DNA from: Botrimarina mediterranea
GTDB taxonomy: Bacteria > Planctomycetota > Planctomycetia > Pirellulales > Lacipirellulaceae
Assembly (NCBI RefSeq): GCF_007753265.1
Contig: NZ_CP036349.1
Span: forward strand, 1,149,363-1,213,362
DNA: 64,000 nt
Direction: 5' to 3'
This document shows, one piece after another, positions 51,940 through 60,745 of this stretch. The translations under genes were made by a program, and so were the position numbers. Position 1 is the first letter of the stretch, and each line of letters begins with the position of its first letter. The notes beneath the pieces are model-generated. The model did not search any database. It saw only the letters and a program-made list of their open reading frames with translations, and was not told the origin of the DNA.

Positions 51940-52875
51940 ATGAAGTTTCAGTTGCTAGGAGCCCTGCTTCTGAGCATGTCGTTTGTTGGCCAAAGCTACG
52001 GTGGCCTGCTGGACAAGCTCGGATGCGGATGCGGTTCCGCGTGTTGCTCGGACGCCTGCGATCCGAGCTGCTGCTGTGACAGTGGTTGCTGTGACGAGCC
52101 GTCGTGCTGTGCCGATCCGAGCTGCTGTGCTTCGGATTGCTGCGGCGATGCGACGTGCTGTGATTCGTGCTGCAAGAAGCCTTGCTTGCTCGACAAGCTC
52201 TTCGGCGGCCTGAAGTGCCACCGTGGTTGCTGCGACAGCTGTGAGCCGTCGTGCTGTGCCGATCCGAGCTGCTGTGCTTCGGATTGCTGTGGCAACGGTT
52301 GCTGCGAGCCGTCGTGCTGTGCCGCTGACCCCAGCTGCTGTGCTGCGGACTGCTGCTCGCCTTGCTGCAAGAAGCCTTGCTTGCTCGACAAGCTCTTCGG
52401 CGGCCTGAAGTGCCACCGTGGTTGCTGCGACAGCTGTGAGCCGTCGTGCTGTGCCGATCCGAGCTGCTGTGCTTCGGATTGCTGTGGCAACGGTTGCTGC
52501 GAGCCGTCGTGCTGTGCCGCTGACCCCAGCTGCTGTGCTGCGGACTGCTGCTCGCCTTGCTGCAAGAAGCCTTGCTTGCTCGACAAGCTCTTCGGCGGCC
52601 TGAAGTGCCACCGTGGTTGCTGCGACAGCTGTGAGCCGTCGTGCTGTGCCGATCCGAGCTGCTGTGCTGACCCCAGCTGCTGTGCCGAGCCCGCTTGCGG
52701 CGCCCCGGCCTGTGGATGTGGCGGTGCTCCGGCTTACTCGGCTCCGGCCTCGGCCCCGGCTCCGGCCCCGGCCGCTGCTGACGACGCCGCTCCGATGCCG
52801 CCGGCTCCGATGGCGGACCCCAACGCCGCGATCGGCCGTCAGCGTGACGTCGTCCGCGTCAGCTTCGCTCGCTGA
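51940..52875 (+). CDS. Tandem-repeat cysteine-rich exported protein
   Basis: 311 residues from ATG 51940 (AGGAG 10 bases upstream). The signal is MKFQLLGALLLSMSFVGQSY. The mature part is about 30% Cys, in CC pairs (EPSCCADPSCCASDCC). A 65-residue unit starting CCKKPCLLDKLFGGLKCHRG occurs twice whole and once partly, followed by an Ala/Pro-rich tail (APASAPAPAPAAADDAAPM). Unit borders at 52168, 52363 and 52558. It shares pairs and layout with the smaller protein at 14021. Possible disulfide-crosslinked surface layer or metal-binding protein; no catalytic residue. Confidence 0.85.
   Translation: MKFQLLGALLLSMSFVGQSYGGLLDKLGCGCGSACCSDACDPSCCCDSGCCDEPSCCADPSCCASDCCGDATCCDSCCKKPCLLDKLFGGLKCHRGCCDSCEPSCCADPSCCASDCCGNGCCEPSCCAADPSCCAADCCSPCCKKPCLLDKLFGGLKCHRGCCDSCEPSCCADPSCCASDCCGNGCCEPSCCAADPSCCAADCCSPCCKKPCLLDKLFGGLKCHRGCCDSCEPSCCADPSCCADPSCCAEPACGAPACGCGGAPAYSAPASAPAPAPAAADDAAPMPPAPMADPNAAIGRQRDVVRVSFAR
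52168..52668 (+). repeat. 195-bp tandem repeat in Cys-rich gene
   Basis: Two 195-bp units (52168-52362, 52363-52557) plus a partial third (52558-52668) appear identical base for base by eye, including synonymous positions. Identity at silent sites indicates recent duplication or gene conversion. Confidence 0.92.
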
Positions 52876-52924
52876 GCACCTCGCTCGACGAAGTTAAAGC
52901 TGAGGCAACTTGGCTGCGAATGAC

Positions 52925-52968
52925 ACCGGCCCGCACGGGGCGACTCGTGCGGGCCGGTTCTTTTTTTG
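52925..52968 (+). terminator. Intrinsic terminator after Cys-rich gene
   Basis: Stem CCGGCCCGCACG / CGTGCGGGCCGG around GGGCGACT, then TTCTTTTTTT. It is 50 bases after the stop. Confidence 0.95.
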
Positions 52969-52973
52969 GTGGG

Positions 52974-53288
52974 TCGTCCCCAAAGTACGGAACCTCCCCC
53001 ATTGGGGTGGCGCCTTCGAGAAGGGCCCTAACGGACCATCTACGGCGTCGAAGAGGGGGGCCTTGGTAAACCTTTAGCGACCCCTCGAAAGGCCTCTACG
53101 ACCCCTCTACGAGCCTCTGAACGCACGTCCAGGTTCTCGGCGCCAAACACACAATCGGTACCCGACTGAGCCGGGGGGGCGCAGCCCTGGGAGTGAGATG
53201 GGCGCCCGGATTCCTCCGCGGGCTGTCGCCCACGGCTCCGATCAACCGCGGCGGCGTCGTCGCTACGGAGCGCCAACACCGGCGTGTG
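52974..53288. other. Intergenic, half-copy of a palindrome only
   Basis: 315 bases between the terminator and the FliN-type gene's stop. At about 53213-53240, CCGCGGGCTGTCGCCCACGG is a half-copy of the CAGCCGCGGGCGG family (11218). Three imperfect CCCCTCTACGA/ACCCCTCGAAAGGCCTCT units lie at about 53080-53115. No gene seen. Confidence 0.45.
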
Positions 53289-54263
53289 TCACGCCTTCTT
53301 CGCTGGTAGCATCGTGCGGAAGTGCTCCTCGGGGAGGATCATCTTCTGCACACGGACGCCGAAGCGCTCGCCGACCTTGACCGCTTCGCCGGTTGCGACG
53401 GGACGGCCGCCGATCGATACCTCAAGCGGCGCGTCGCACGCCTTGTCGAAGGTAATGATCGAGCCCGGCCCCAGGTCGATGACTTCCGCTAGCTTGATCT
53501 TCTTTCCCGCCAGATGGACCGACACCGGCACCATAACCCGCAACGCCGACAGCACGTTCGGCGGCAGGTCCCGTAAATCACGCGGCGCTGGCTTCTTCCA
53601 ACGCAGCACTTTCGACTGCGACTTGTCCTCTTCGGGCGTGGCGGCGATACCAAGCGGCTGACTTGCCGAGGCTGCCGGCGCCGCCGGGGCGTCTGCAGCG
53701 GCCGGACCCTCAGGAGCAGCCGTCTCCAACGCTGGCTCGGCCGCTGCCGCGGCAAACGCAGCGTCGGCGTTGGCGACCGGCCACACGAGCGTCAGCGCGG
53801 CGAGCGACTCGCCCTGGGCGATCTCGATTGGTGCGGCCGTCGCGTCGGCGGCGGGCTCGGCGTGCCTTACGGCGGCCGCCAGGTCATCGACCCAGCGCCC
53901 CTCGAACGCGTCCGCCATCAGCGAGTCGGGCAGGAACAGCATGCTCAGCTCTTGGCCGAGCGTGCTGAGCTTGCTCTCCCCCGTGGGATCGGGCGCCTTG
54001 GTCCACTCGGGGACCATCCGATGCGGGGCGCCCCCTGTGCCAGCCGGCAGCACCGCTAGCATCTGCTCGTCACCGAACTTGAAAGCGAAGACCAAGCCGC
54101 CGCCGCTGAGCCCCGCCGTCGACGGATCAAACGGCGCCGGCTCCCCCGCCTTGACGACGAACTCGCCGTCGAAAGCGCGGCTCAGAGCGCCGGAGGCTTC
54201 TTCGGCGTTGGTCGTCGTTGCGGTGACGACTTGGGCGGCGAGTTCGGGCGTCAGGAAGGCCAC
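53289..54263 (-). CDS. FliN/SpoA-domain protein with long N-terminal part
   Basis: 324 residues from GTG 5' end 54263. The C-terminal 85 residues form a FliM/FliN SpoA domain: LRDLPPNVLSALRVMVPVSV, then GKKIKLAEVIDLGPGSIITF and GRPVATGEAVKVGERFGVRV. The N-terminal 200 residues are Ala/Glu-rich; the first 120 resemble an extra domain (DGEFVVKAGEPAPFDP, ALTLVWPVANADA), perhaps a CheC/FliY-like fold, then an Ala/Pro linker. SpoA domains form the flagellar switch ring (C-ring), or type III secretion equivalents. No other flagellar genes are close, though cheX is at 36957. Confidence 0.82.
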   Translation of the reverse strand: MAFLTPELAAQVVTATTTNAEEASGALSRAFDGEFVVKAGEPAPFDPSTAGLSGGGLVFAFKFGDEQMLAVLPAGTGGAPHRMVPEWTKAPDPTGESKLSTLGQELSMLFLPDSLMADAFEGRWVDDLAAAVRHAEPAADATAAPIEIAQGESLAALTLVWPVANADAAFAAAAAEPALETAAPEGPAAADAPAAPAASASQPLGIAATPEEDKSQSKVLRWKKPAPRDLRDLPPNVLSALRVMVPVSVHLAGKKIKLAEVIDLGPGSIITFDKACDAPLEVSIGGRPVATGEAVKVGERFGVRVQKMILPEEHFRTMLPAKKA

Positions 54264-54493
54264 GGCGCAACGCTAGCTAAGGGAGGCGGATAGTCTCCTT
54301 GTCGTTATCGGCGACGTAACCGGCAAACTTTGCCAAGCTAGGCGTCGTCGCAGAAATCTCGGCTTCAGCGAGCGTTGCGCGCATCTGAAGTTGGTGGGCC
54401 GCCGGATTTTGGGTAGATTTTGGCGACTGGGCGGACCCGGCGGGCCGGGCCGCCAGACCCCTACCATCATCTTGCCACGCAGGGAGGCGTTCG

Positions 54494-55717
54494 ATGGCTA
54501 CGCAGCCGGTGCGGCTCGTTCATGCGAGCGACTTGCGCTTGGACCGTCCGCTCTACGGATTGACGGACGCCCCGCCAGAACTACGCGCGCTGCTGCGCGA
54601 CGCCCCGCTCGAAGCGGCCGAGCGCGTCTTCGAGACGACGCTCGCCGAAGAAGCGGACGCGCTGGTGCTCGCCGGCGACGTGCTCGACGCCCGCCGCGCG
54701 TCGCCGCGTGTCGTGTCGTTCTTGCTCAATCAGTTCGCCCGGCTCGAGAAGCGCGGGACGCGCGTTTTCTGGTCCGGCGGCGAACTCGACCCGCCCGACG
54801 CCTGGCCCCGCACCGAGCGCCTGCCGGACAACGTCACGGTCTTCCCGATAGGGCGCGTCGAGTCGCACGAACTCAAGCGTGGCAATTCAGTCATCGCCGT
54901 CGTCCAAGGCGTCAGCAAGCCGGCCGACCGTGAGGTCGACGCCAGCGGCTTCCGCCGCGACGCGCACGGGCGCTTCACGGTGGGCGTCGCCTATGGCACG
55001 AGCGACGCGCCGGGCAAAGAGGGCGACCGAGTCGACTACATGGCGCTCGGCGGGCGTTCGCGTCGCGCGACGGTGGATCACGAGCCCGGCGTCGCGCACT
55101 ACGCGGGCTCGCCGCAGGGACGCTGCCCCGCGGACCAAGGCCCCTCGGGCTGCACCGTGGTGCAAGTCGACGAGTCGGGCAAAGCCAAGACGCGCTTCGT
55201 CGCTGCCGACGTGGTGCGTTGGAACGACGAGACGGTCGAGTTCACCGCCGGCGTCACCGGCGATCAGTTGAAGGCTCGCCTAAGAGAACGCCTCGACAAG
55301 CTCCGCGGCCGCGCGCAGGGCGTCCACCAACTCGTCGCCTGGCGGCTCGAGGGCGTTGGCCCGATCGTCGCGCAGCTCCGCGCCGATGGCTTGTGCGGCG
55401 AGTTGCTCGCCGACTTGCAGAAGCACGCAGGGCGCGAGAAGCCGCTCTGCTGGACGTACGCGGTGACGTGCCGTTCTCGCTACGAGCCGCCGCACGAACA
55501 ACTCGACCAAGAGACGATCCTCGGTGACCTGCTGCGTCAGGTGGACGTGATGCGCAGCAACGAGGCCTTCGTGCTCGACCTCAGCGAGATGCTCCCCAAG
55601 CCGCTCCCCGACCCGTCGCTGGCGTCGATGGGCCAAACACAAACCGCGACCCAACGGGTCGATCTGTTCAACGACGCCGCCAAGCTCGGCGTGGCGTTGA
55701 TGACAGAAGAGGCCTGA
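54494..55717 (+). CDS. YhaO/SbcD-like metallophosphoesterase fold with lost active-site motifs
   Basis: 407 residues. It has the order of calcineurin-like Mre11/SbcD/YhaO: HASDLRLDRP (motif I, D13 present but the His replaced by R15), VLAGDVLDARRAS (motif II, G61-D62 kept), FWSGGELDPP (motif III, GNHD replaced by GGEL), YMALGGRS (GHxH replaced by GGRS) and HYAGSPQGR (late motif). Most metal ligands are therefore absent; nuclease activity is unlikely without rescue. The C-terminal third (about 250-400) resembles the Mre11 capping/partner region. It is 77 bases upstream of the YhaN-like ATPase and surely its partner. A structural or regulatory role in DNA-end handling is an inference. Confidence 0.82.
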   Translation: MATQPVRLVHASDLRLDRPLYGLTDAPPELRALLRDAPLEAAERVFETTLAEEADALVLAGDVLDARRASPRVVSFLLNQFARLEKRGTRVFWSGGELDPPDAWPRTERLPDNVTVFPIGRVESHELKRGNSVIAVVQGVSKPADREVDASGFRRDAHGRFTVGVAYGTSDAPGKEGDRVDYMALGGRSRRATVDHEPGVAHYAGSPQGRCPADQGPSGCTVVQVDESGKAKTRFVAADVVRWNDETVEFTAGVTGDQLKARLRERLDKLRGRAQGVHQLVAWRLEGVGPIVAQLRADGLCGELLADLQKHAGREKPLCWTYAVTCRSRYEPPHEQLDQETILGDLLRQVDVMRSNEAFVLDLSEMLPKPLPDPSLASMGQTQTATQRVDLFNDAAKLGVALMTEEA

Positions 55718-55790
55718 GGCTTGAGTGGTGAGACCCGAGGAAAGGTCTCGCAGCGCAACCCTCCAGCCTCACGCCTCAAGCCTCACCCCT
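55712..55790. repeat. GGCCTGAGGCTTGAG palindrome between yhaO-like and yhaN-like genes
   Basis: AGGCCTGAGGCTTGAGTGGTGAG on the left pairs with CTCACGCCTCAAGCCTCACC on the right; inside is GAGACC..GGTCTC. It overlaps the yhaO-like stop and ends just before the ATPase start. Confidence 0.8.
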
Positions 55791-55793
55791 GTC

Positions 55794-58700
55794 ATGAAAC
55801 TCACCGAACTCCACGTCGACGGCTTTGGCGTTTGGAACGAACTGCGGCTGCGTGAGTTGTCCCCTTCGATCACGGTCCTGTACGGGCCGAACGAGGCGGG
55901 CAAGACCACGCTGATGCACTTCCTGCGGGCCATGCTGTATGGCGTCACCAAGGAACGCCGCGAGCGTTACCTGCCGCCGCGCAACGGCGGGCGTCCCGGC
56001 GGTTCGCTGGGGCTAATCACCGACGACGGTCCGTTCGATGTCGTGCGCTACGTCGAGCGCGGCGACGACGACCGCGGCCGCGTGACCATCAACCTCCCCG
56101 ACGGCGAAGCCCAGGGCGACCGCCTGCTACGCGACGCGCTGGAGTCGGTCGACGAGCGGACGTACTGCAACGTCTTCGCGATCGGCCTCGACGAGATCAA
56201 CGAGCTCGGCGCGCTCGAGGGCGCCGAGGCGGCGCGGTGGATCTATCGGCTCACGTCGGGCCTCGACCGCGTCTCGCTGTACGACGTGATCCAGGGCTTG
56301 CGCACCAGCCGCAAGCAACTGATCGCGCCGGCGGGTGAATCGTCGGTGATCGGCGACCTGCTCGGGAAACGCGACAAGCTGCAGGTCGAGATCGAGCAGC
56401 TGGCGATCGACTCGCGGCGGTGGAGCAAGCTGGCGGTTGAGATCGACGAGGTCGAGTCGCAATCCAAGCAACTCCAAGCCGAACTAAAAGAGACCGAGAA
56501 GAAGGCCCGCCGCATCGAGATCGCGCTGGGCCTCAAGCCGCTGTGGACCGAGCGCGAGCGCGTCATCGAGCAGCGCCGCCAGTACGACGGACTGCCGGAC
56601 CTCGGCGATAAGCCGCTGGTGAAGCTCGACGAGCTCAACGAGAAGGCCCAGGACCACGCCCGCCAGCGGCACACGCTCCGCGGCCAGCGACGCGAGCTGC
56701 ACAAAGAGATGAAGGAGCTGGGCGTCAACGAGGCGCTGATGCGCAGTTGCTGCCGGCTCGACGCGCTAGCGGAACAGACCGACTGGCTCGACGCGCTCGA
56801 ACGCCAGGGCGCAGAGTTGGGCGAAGAGGTCGAACGCCTCGACGCCCGCGTCGAATCGGAGACGGCGCGCCTCGCCAAGCTCTGGCGGCACAAGCCATCG
56901 CCCGAAGCTGCGCCGGAGCTTGATGACGACACGCTCGAGACTTTGAAGCCGATCATTGAGTCAGTCCGCGACGCCGAGAAGCTGGTCGCCGACGCCAAGA
57001 AGGAGCTCGACGCGCTCCGTGGCCACGAACGCAACTACGACGCGCAGCTCGAGGGCGCGCTCACGTCGAGTGAGAAGCTCGGCCTGCCGAGCAACATCGA
57101 AGACGCCGGCGAACTGGTGGCGACCCTACGCCGCCGCCTCAAGGCCGAGCAGAAGGTCGAACAATCGCGGCGCACCGTCGCCGACCTCGAAGACCAAGAG
57201 GCCCGGCTCATCGAGCGCCAGGTGCTGCCGATCGAGTTGTTTCTGCTACTGACCGCGGCGTTCGCAGCGGCGGTCGTGGTGGTCTTCTGGGGTTGGGTCG
57301 CGCCGGCCGACACGAGCTGGATCGCCAAGGCGGGATTGCCCGCGCTGCTCGCGGCGGGCGGCTGTTGGTTCGTGCGTTACCTGCTCGAAGACGCCCAGGC
57401 GACGCAGCTCGACACGTGTCGCCAACAGCTCGACGCGGCGAAGCGCGAAGTCCAGGCCACGCTCACCGAGCAGGACGTGCTCGACGAGGACCTGCCGCTC
57501 AAGGAGGGCTCGGTCGTCGTCCGCTTGCAGCACGCCGAGAAGCACCTCGAAGAGCTCGAGCGGATGCTGCCGGTCGAGGCCGAGCGCCGCAAGGCGAATC
57601 AGCGGACCGCCAGCGCTGAGGAGTTCTATCGCTCGGCGAAGGAAGACCTCGCCAAGGCCGAGAAGGAGTGGCGCGTCGCGCTCAAGACGGTGGGCCTCCC
57701 CGACGAGACGACCGCCAGCGAGATCGAGAAACTCGCCGGCCAGTACCGCGCGTTGTTCGAGCTCCGCAGTAAGGCCGAGGTCAAGCAAGAAGAGATCGAG
57801 CGTTGCGAGCGTGAGCACGAGAAGCTCGGCAAGCGGATCGTCGCACTGGCCGAAGAAGCGAACCTCGTCCTCGAAGACGCCGAGCTGCCGGACCAGCTCG
57901 ACCACCTGCTGAGCGAACGCCGTTTGCAACAGACCCGCATCGACCACCGCAAGAAGCTCCGCGAGCGCTCGAAGGAGCTGCGTGAGAAAGAACGGAAGCA
58001 CGCCGCGCTGGCCGAGCGCGTCGAGTCGGACCTGCACGCGCTGTTCACGATGGCCCGCGTCGAGGACGAGCAGGCTTTCCGCCAACTGGTCGCCGACATC
58101 GAGACGGCCGCCAAGCTCGACGAGACCCGCGGCAGGCTGACGCGCGAGATCGCCGCGGCGATCGGCGCCTACGGGACCGAGGCCGACTTCGTCGAACTGA
58201 TGAACCGCGAAGGCGTCCTGCGGCTCGACGGCGCCTGGGCCGAGCTGACCGCCGAACACGACGCGCTCGAGAAGCAGCTCCGTGAATTGGCCGTTCGCAA
58301 GGCGACGCTCACCAAGGAGCGGCAGGCGATGGTCGAGGACACGTCGCTCGCCGACAAGCAGGTCGAGCTCGACCTCGTCGAGGCCCAGATCGACGCCGCC
58401 AAGCAGCGCTGGCGCGAGCGGGCGGCGATCGGCGCGATGCTCGACCTGATCCGCACCGACTACGAGCAGCACCGCCAGCCCGAGACCTTGCAAGAGGCGT
58501 CACGCTACCTGGAGCAGCTCACCCGCGGCCGTTACCCGCGCGTCTGGACGCCGCTGGCGGACGACGTGCTGATGGTCGATACGGCCGACGGCGAGTCGCT
58601 GCCGGTCGAGAGCCTCAGCCGCGGCACGCGCGAGCAGCTGTTCCTCGGCGTGCGGATGGCGCTGGTGGCGACCTTCGCCCGCCGCGGCGTGTCGCTGCCG

Positions 58701-59426
58701 ATGATCCTCGACGACGTGCTCGTGAACTTCGACGACACCCGAGCCCGCATCGCGGCGAGTGTGCTCAGCGACTTTGCGAAGGACGGCCACCAAGTGCTGC
58801 TGTTCACCTGCCACGAACACGTGCGGCGGATGTTCAACGACCTCGGCGCCGACGTGCGCCGTCTGCCGAGCCGTTACGAAGAAGAAGTCGAGGAAGAGAT
58901 CGAGGCGGTCGTTGTCGCCGAGCCGGTCGTCGAAGAAGTTTTCGACGAGTCCGAGGTTGAAGAGGCCATAGAGATCGAAGAACCCGCCGTCCAGGAAGAC
59001 GTCGAGCAACCGTCGTTCGTCGACGCCGAGTACCTGCCGCTGGCGCCGGTCGTCGAGACGCGGCGCTTCGTGGAGCAAGTCGTCGAGCCGGTCGACGAAG
59101 AGGTCGAAGAGGACGAGGAACCGCAGCCGGCGTACGCGGCGCCCGCTATCGCGATCCTTCCCGAACGGGCCTACACCTATGCCGAGAACGGCGGCGTCGA
59201 GTACGGCGCGCCCGCCGCAGCGGTGGCGTACGGCGAACGGCGTGAGTACGCCGATGCCCACAACGAAGCGCCGTACCGCGCGGTCTACGAAGCCGACGAA
59301 CGCCCGAGCGACAACGGCTATTTCACCTACGGCCCACCGTCGTCCAGTGGGTACGACATCGACCCCGAAACGCCAATGAGCTCGTCGTGGCTCGACGAAG
59401 CGCGGGAAGCGTGGGCCGAGACTTGA
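55794..59426 (+). CDS. YhaN-like Rad50/SbcC-type ATPase with membrane segments and acidic tail
   Basis: 1210 residues from ATG 55794. Walker A GPNEAGKT at 31-38 (MKLTELHVDGFGVWNEL). Two long coiled coils (about 190-480 and 545-900) flank a short hydrophobic pair near 480-535 (FLLLTAAFAAAVVVVFWGWV and AGLPALLAAGGCWFV). The signature SRGTREQLFLGVRMAL is followed by Walker B PMILDDVLVNFDDTRA. This is the YhaN family (SbcC-like with TM). After the ATPase, about residues 1025-1210 form an acidic, Val/Glu- then Tyr/Ala-rich tail (EEEVEEEIEAVVV; RAVYEADERPSDNGYFTYG), absent from standard YhaN. It probably complexes with the YhaO-like protein upstream. Confidence 0.88.
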   Translation: MKLTELHVDGFGVWNELRLRELSPSITVLYGPNEAGKTTLMHFLRAMLYGVTKERRERYLPPRNGGRPGGSLGLITDDGPFDVVRYVERGDDDRGRVTINLPDGEAQGDRLLRDALESVDERTYCNVFAIGLDEINELGALEGAEAARWIYRLTSGLDRVSLYDVIQGLRTSRKQLIAPAGESSVIGDLLGKRDKLQVEIEQLAIDSRRWSKLAVEIDEVESQSKQLQAELKETEKKARRIEIALGLKPLWTERERVIEQRRQYDGLPDLGDKPLVKLDELNEKAQDHARQRHTLRGQRRELHKEMKELGVNEALMRSCCRLDALAEQTDWLDALERQGAELGEEVERLDARVESETARLAKLWRHKPSPEAAPELDDDTLETLKPIIESVRDAEKLVADAKKELDALRGHERNYDAQLEGALTSSEKLGLPSNIEDAGELVATLRRRLKAEQKVEQSRRTVADLEDQEARLIERQVLPIELFLLLTAAFAAAVVVVFWGWVAPADTSWIAKAGLPALLAAGGCWFVRYLLEDAQATQLDTCRQQLDAAKREVQATLTEQDVLDEDLPLKEGSVVVRLQHAEKHLEELERMLPVEAERRKANQRTASAEEFYRSAKEDLAKAEKEWRVALKTVGLPDETTASEIEKLAGQYRALFELRSKAEVKQEEIERCEREHEKLGKRIVALAEEANLVLEDAELPDQLDHLLSERRLQQTRIDHRKKLRERSKELREKERKHAALAERVESDLHALFTMARVEDEQAFRQLVADIETAAKLDETRGRLTREIAAAIGAYGTEADFVELMNREGVLRLDGAWAELTAEHDALEKQLRELAVRKATLTKERQAMVEDTSLADKQVELDLVEAQIDAAKQRWRERAAIGAMLDLIRTDYEQHRQPETLQEASRYLEQLTRGRYPRVWTPLADDVLMVDTADGESLPVESLSRGTREQLFLGVRMALVATFARRGVSLPMILDDVLVNFDDTRARIAASVLSDFAKDGHQVLLFTCHEHVRRMFNDLGADVRRLPSRYEEEVEEEIEAVVVAEPVVEEVFDESEVEEAIEIEEPAVQEDVEQPSFVDAEYLPLAPVVETRRFVEQVVEPVDEEVEEDEEPQPAYAAPAIAILPERAYTYAENGGVEYGAPAAAVAYGERREYADAHNEAPYRAVYEADERPSDNGYFTYGPPSSSGYDIDPETPMSSSWLDEAREAWAET

Positions 59427-59451
59427 GACTGGGCGTCGCAGTTATTGCGAC

Positions 59452-59561
59452 GGCGAGCCGGCGACGTTAGTCGTCGGTGTGAAGCGCATTCGATCTTGAG
59501 CTCTGGCCGGGTTCCACCCACGATTAACATCGTGGGCTCGCCCTGAAGTCGTGGGCTCGCC
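59452..59561. repeat. Degenerate GGCGAGCCGGCGACG palindrome
   Basis: GGCGAGCCGGCGACGTTAGT on the left and CGATTAACATCGTGGGCTCG on the right; the right arm is repeated (GTCGTGGGCTCGCC twice). It lies between convergent genes, like the related 22015-22104. Confidence 0.8.
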
Positions 59562-59568
59562 TTCGCTC

Positions 59569-60498
59569 TCAGCCCTCGCTGACGACTTCACCCGCTTCGT
59601 CGTACGAACGGCGGTCGCTCATCGCCTCGTCCGACATGCTCTTCTCGCTGTCGTCGCCTTCGGAGTCGGCGCGCTCGGCGGCCTTCACCGCGGCGAGGCG
59701 GACCGCTTCGCTGTGGTAGGCGATCGCCGCTTGGATCTCGGCGGCGGTGAAGTACGCGTTGCGGACCGTGCTGCGCTCGGTGCCGTCGAGCTTGGCGGCA
59801 AGTTCTTGCCAGCTCATGTCGTCGGTGGAGTGCCAGACGGCCGCTTGGGCGGCGTCACGGTTCAGCTGGCCGCGACCCAGTGCGGTGAGCAGTTCGATGA
59901 CCTCGGGCTTCGAGGACAGTTCGTCTTCTGCCGGGACGATCTTGTAGGGCTTCTTCGATGAGGGGATGCGCTTGCCATGCTCGAGGCAGACCAGCGGGAC
60001 GTTGATCTTAGCGGCCTTCTCGGGCGCGACGCTGAAGGCGCCGCCGCCCATGCCGCCGCCACCCATGCCACCGCCGCCCAAGCCGCCACCGCCGCCGCCA
60101 ACCGCTTGGGTTCCACCACCACCGCCGCCCAGCCCGCCGCCGCCAGCGCCGCCACCGAACTGAGCGAGAACCGGCACGCCAACGAAGGCGTTCGGCATGC
60201 GGAAGTTGACCGGCTGGTCGGTCTTGTTCGCGACAATCACACGGCCTTGCTCGTCGTTCTTTGCGACGAACGTCACCTCAACGAGGTCTTTCTCCATCGC
60301 GTCGAACAGGCCGATCGGCTCGCTCGATGCATCGGCGGGTGCTTCGCCGGCCTCGGGCTCATCGGCCTGGGTTTCGGCGGGCGTTTCGACCGCGGCATCG
60401 TCAGCGACCGTTACCGCGGGCTCCGCAGCGTTGGTCCAAGCCGACACGGCCAGCACGCTGGCGGCCATCAGGAGGTACAAGCAGGCGCGAAGGCTCAT
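59569..60498 (-). CDS. Exported Gly-rich protein of unknown function
   Basis: 309 residues from ATG 5' end 60498. The signal is MSLRACLYLLMAASVLAVSA. After an acidic linker (ETQADEPEAGEAPADASSEP) a domain with PIGLFDAMEKDLVEVTFVAK, KTDQPVNFRMPNAF and VLAQFGGG leads into about 45 residues of poly-Gly (GGGMGGGGMGGG). The latter half, PLVCLEHGKRIPSSKKPY and LLTALGRGQLNRDAAQAAVW, is helical. The tail is acidic. No family recognised. Gly loops suggest a flexible surface or periplasmic protein. Confidence 0.78.
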   Translation of the reverse strand: MSLRACLYLLMAASVLAVSAWTNAAEPAVTVADDAAVETPAETQADEPEAGEAPADASSEPIGLFDAMEKDLVEVTFVAKNDEQGRVIVANKTDQPVNFRMPNAFVGVPVLAQFGGGAGGGGLGGGGGGTQAVGGGGGGLGGGGMGGGGMGGGAFSVAPEKAAKINVPLVCLEHGKRIPSSKKPYKIVPAEDELSSKPEVIELLTALGRGQLNRDAAQAAVWHSTDDMSWQELAAKLDGTERSTVRNAYFTAAEIQAAIAYHSEAVRLAAVKAAERADSEGDDSEKSMSDEAMSDRRSYDEAGEVVSEG

Positions 60499-60641
60499 CG
60501 ATCGGTTCCGTTAGCAGGGATTCGCAATTAGGGAGTGGTGGCCCCCGGGGCGCACCTTCTCCGGCTTCTCTAGGTTAACCACCGAGGTGGCTGGTTCCAA
60601 GCAACGCGGGAAAAAGGCGAGGAGCACCAATTCCTTCGGGT

Positions 60642-60714
60642 CTCAGCCGCGGGCGGAAGCCCCGGTGGAACCCTAGCGCCCGCTTCGCACCGAGGGCTAC
60701 CGCCCACGGCTGAG
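60642..60714. repeat. CTCAGCCGCGGGCGG hairpin family, copy 2 (degenerate)
   Basis: CTCAGCCGCGGGCGGAAGCC on the left and GGCTACCGCCCACGGCTGAG on the right; compare 11218-11286. Lies between two minus-strand genes. Confidence 0.82.
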
Positions 60715-60745
60715 GCGCCTCGGAGCGGCTCGTTTCCTGCGAAAT

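Noticed and set aside
52168-52668. CRISPR array
   Set aside because: The repeats are 195 bp, coding and without spacers.
57246-58493. 415-residue minus-strand reading opposite the YhaN-like gene
   Set aside because: Leu/Val/Glu-rich shadow of coiled-coil codons; no start signal.
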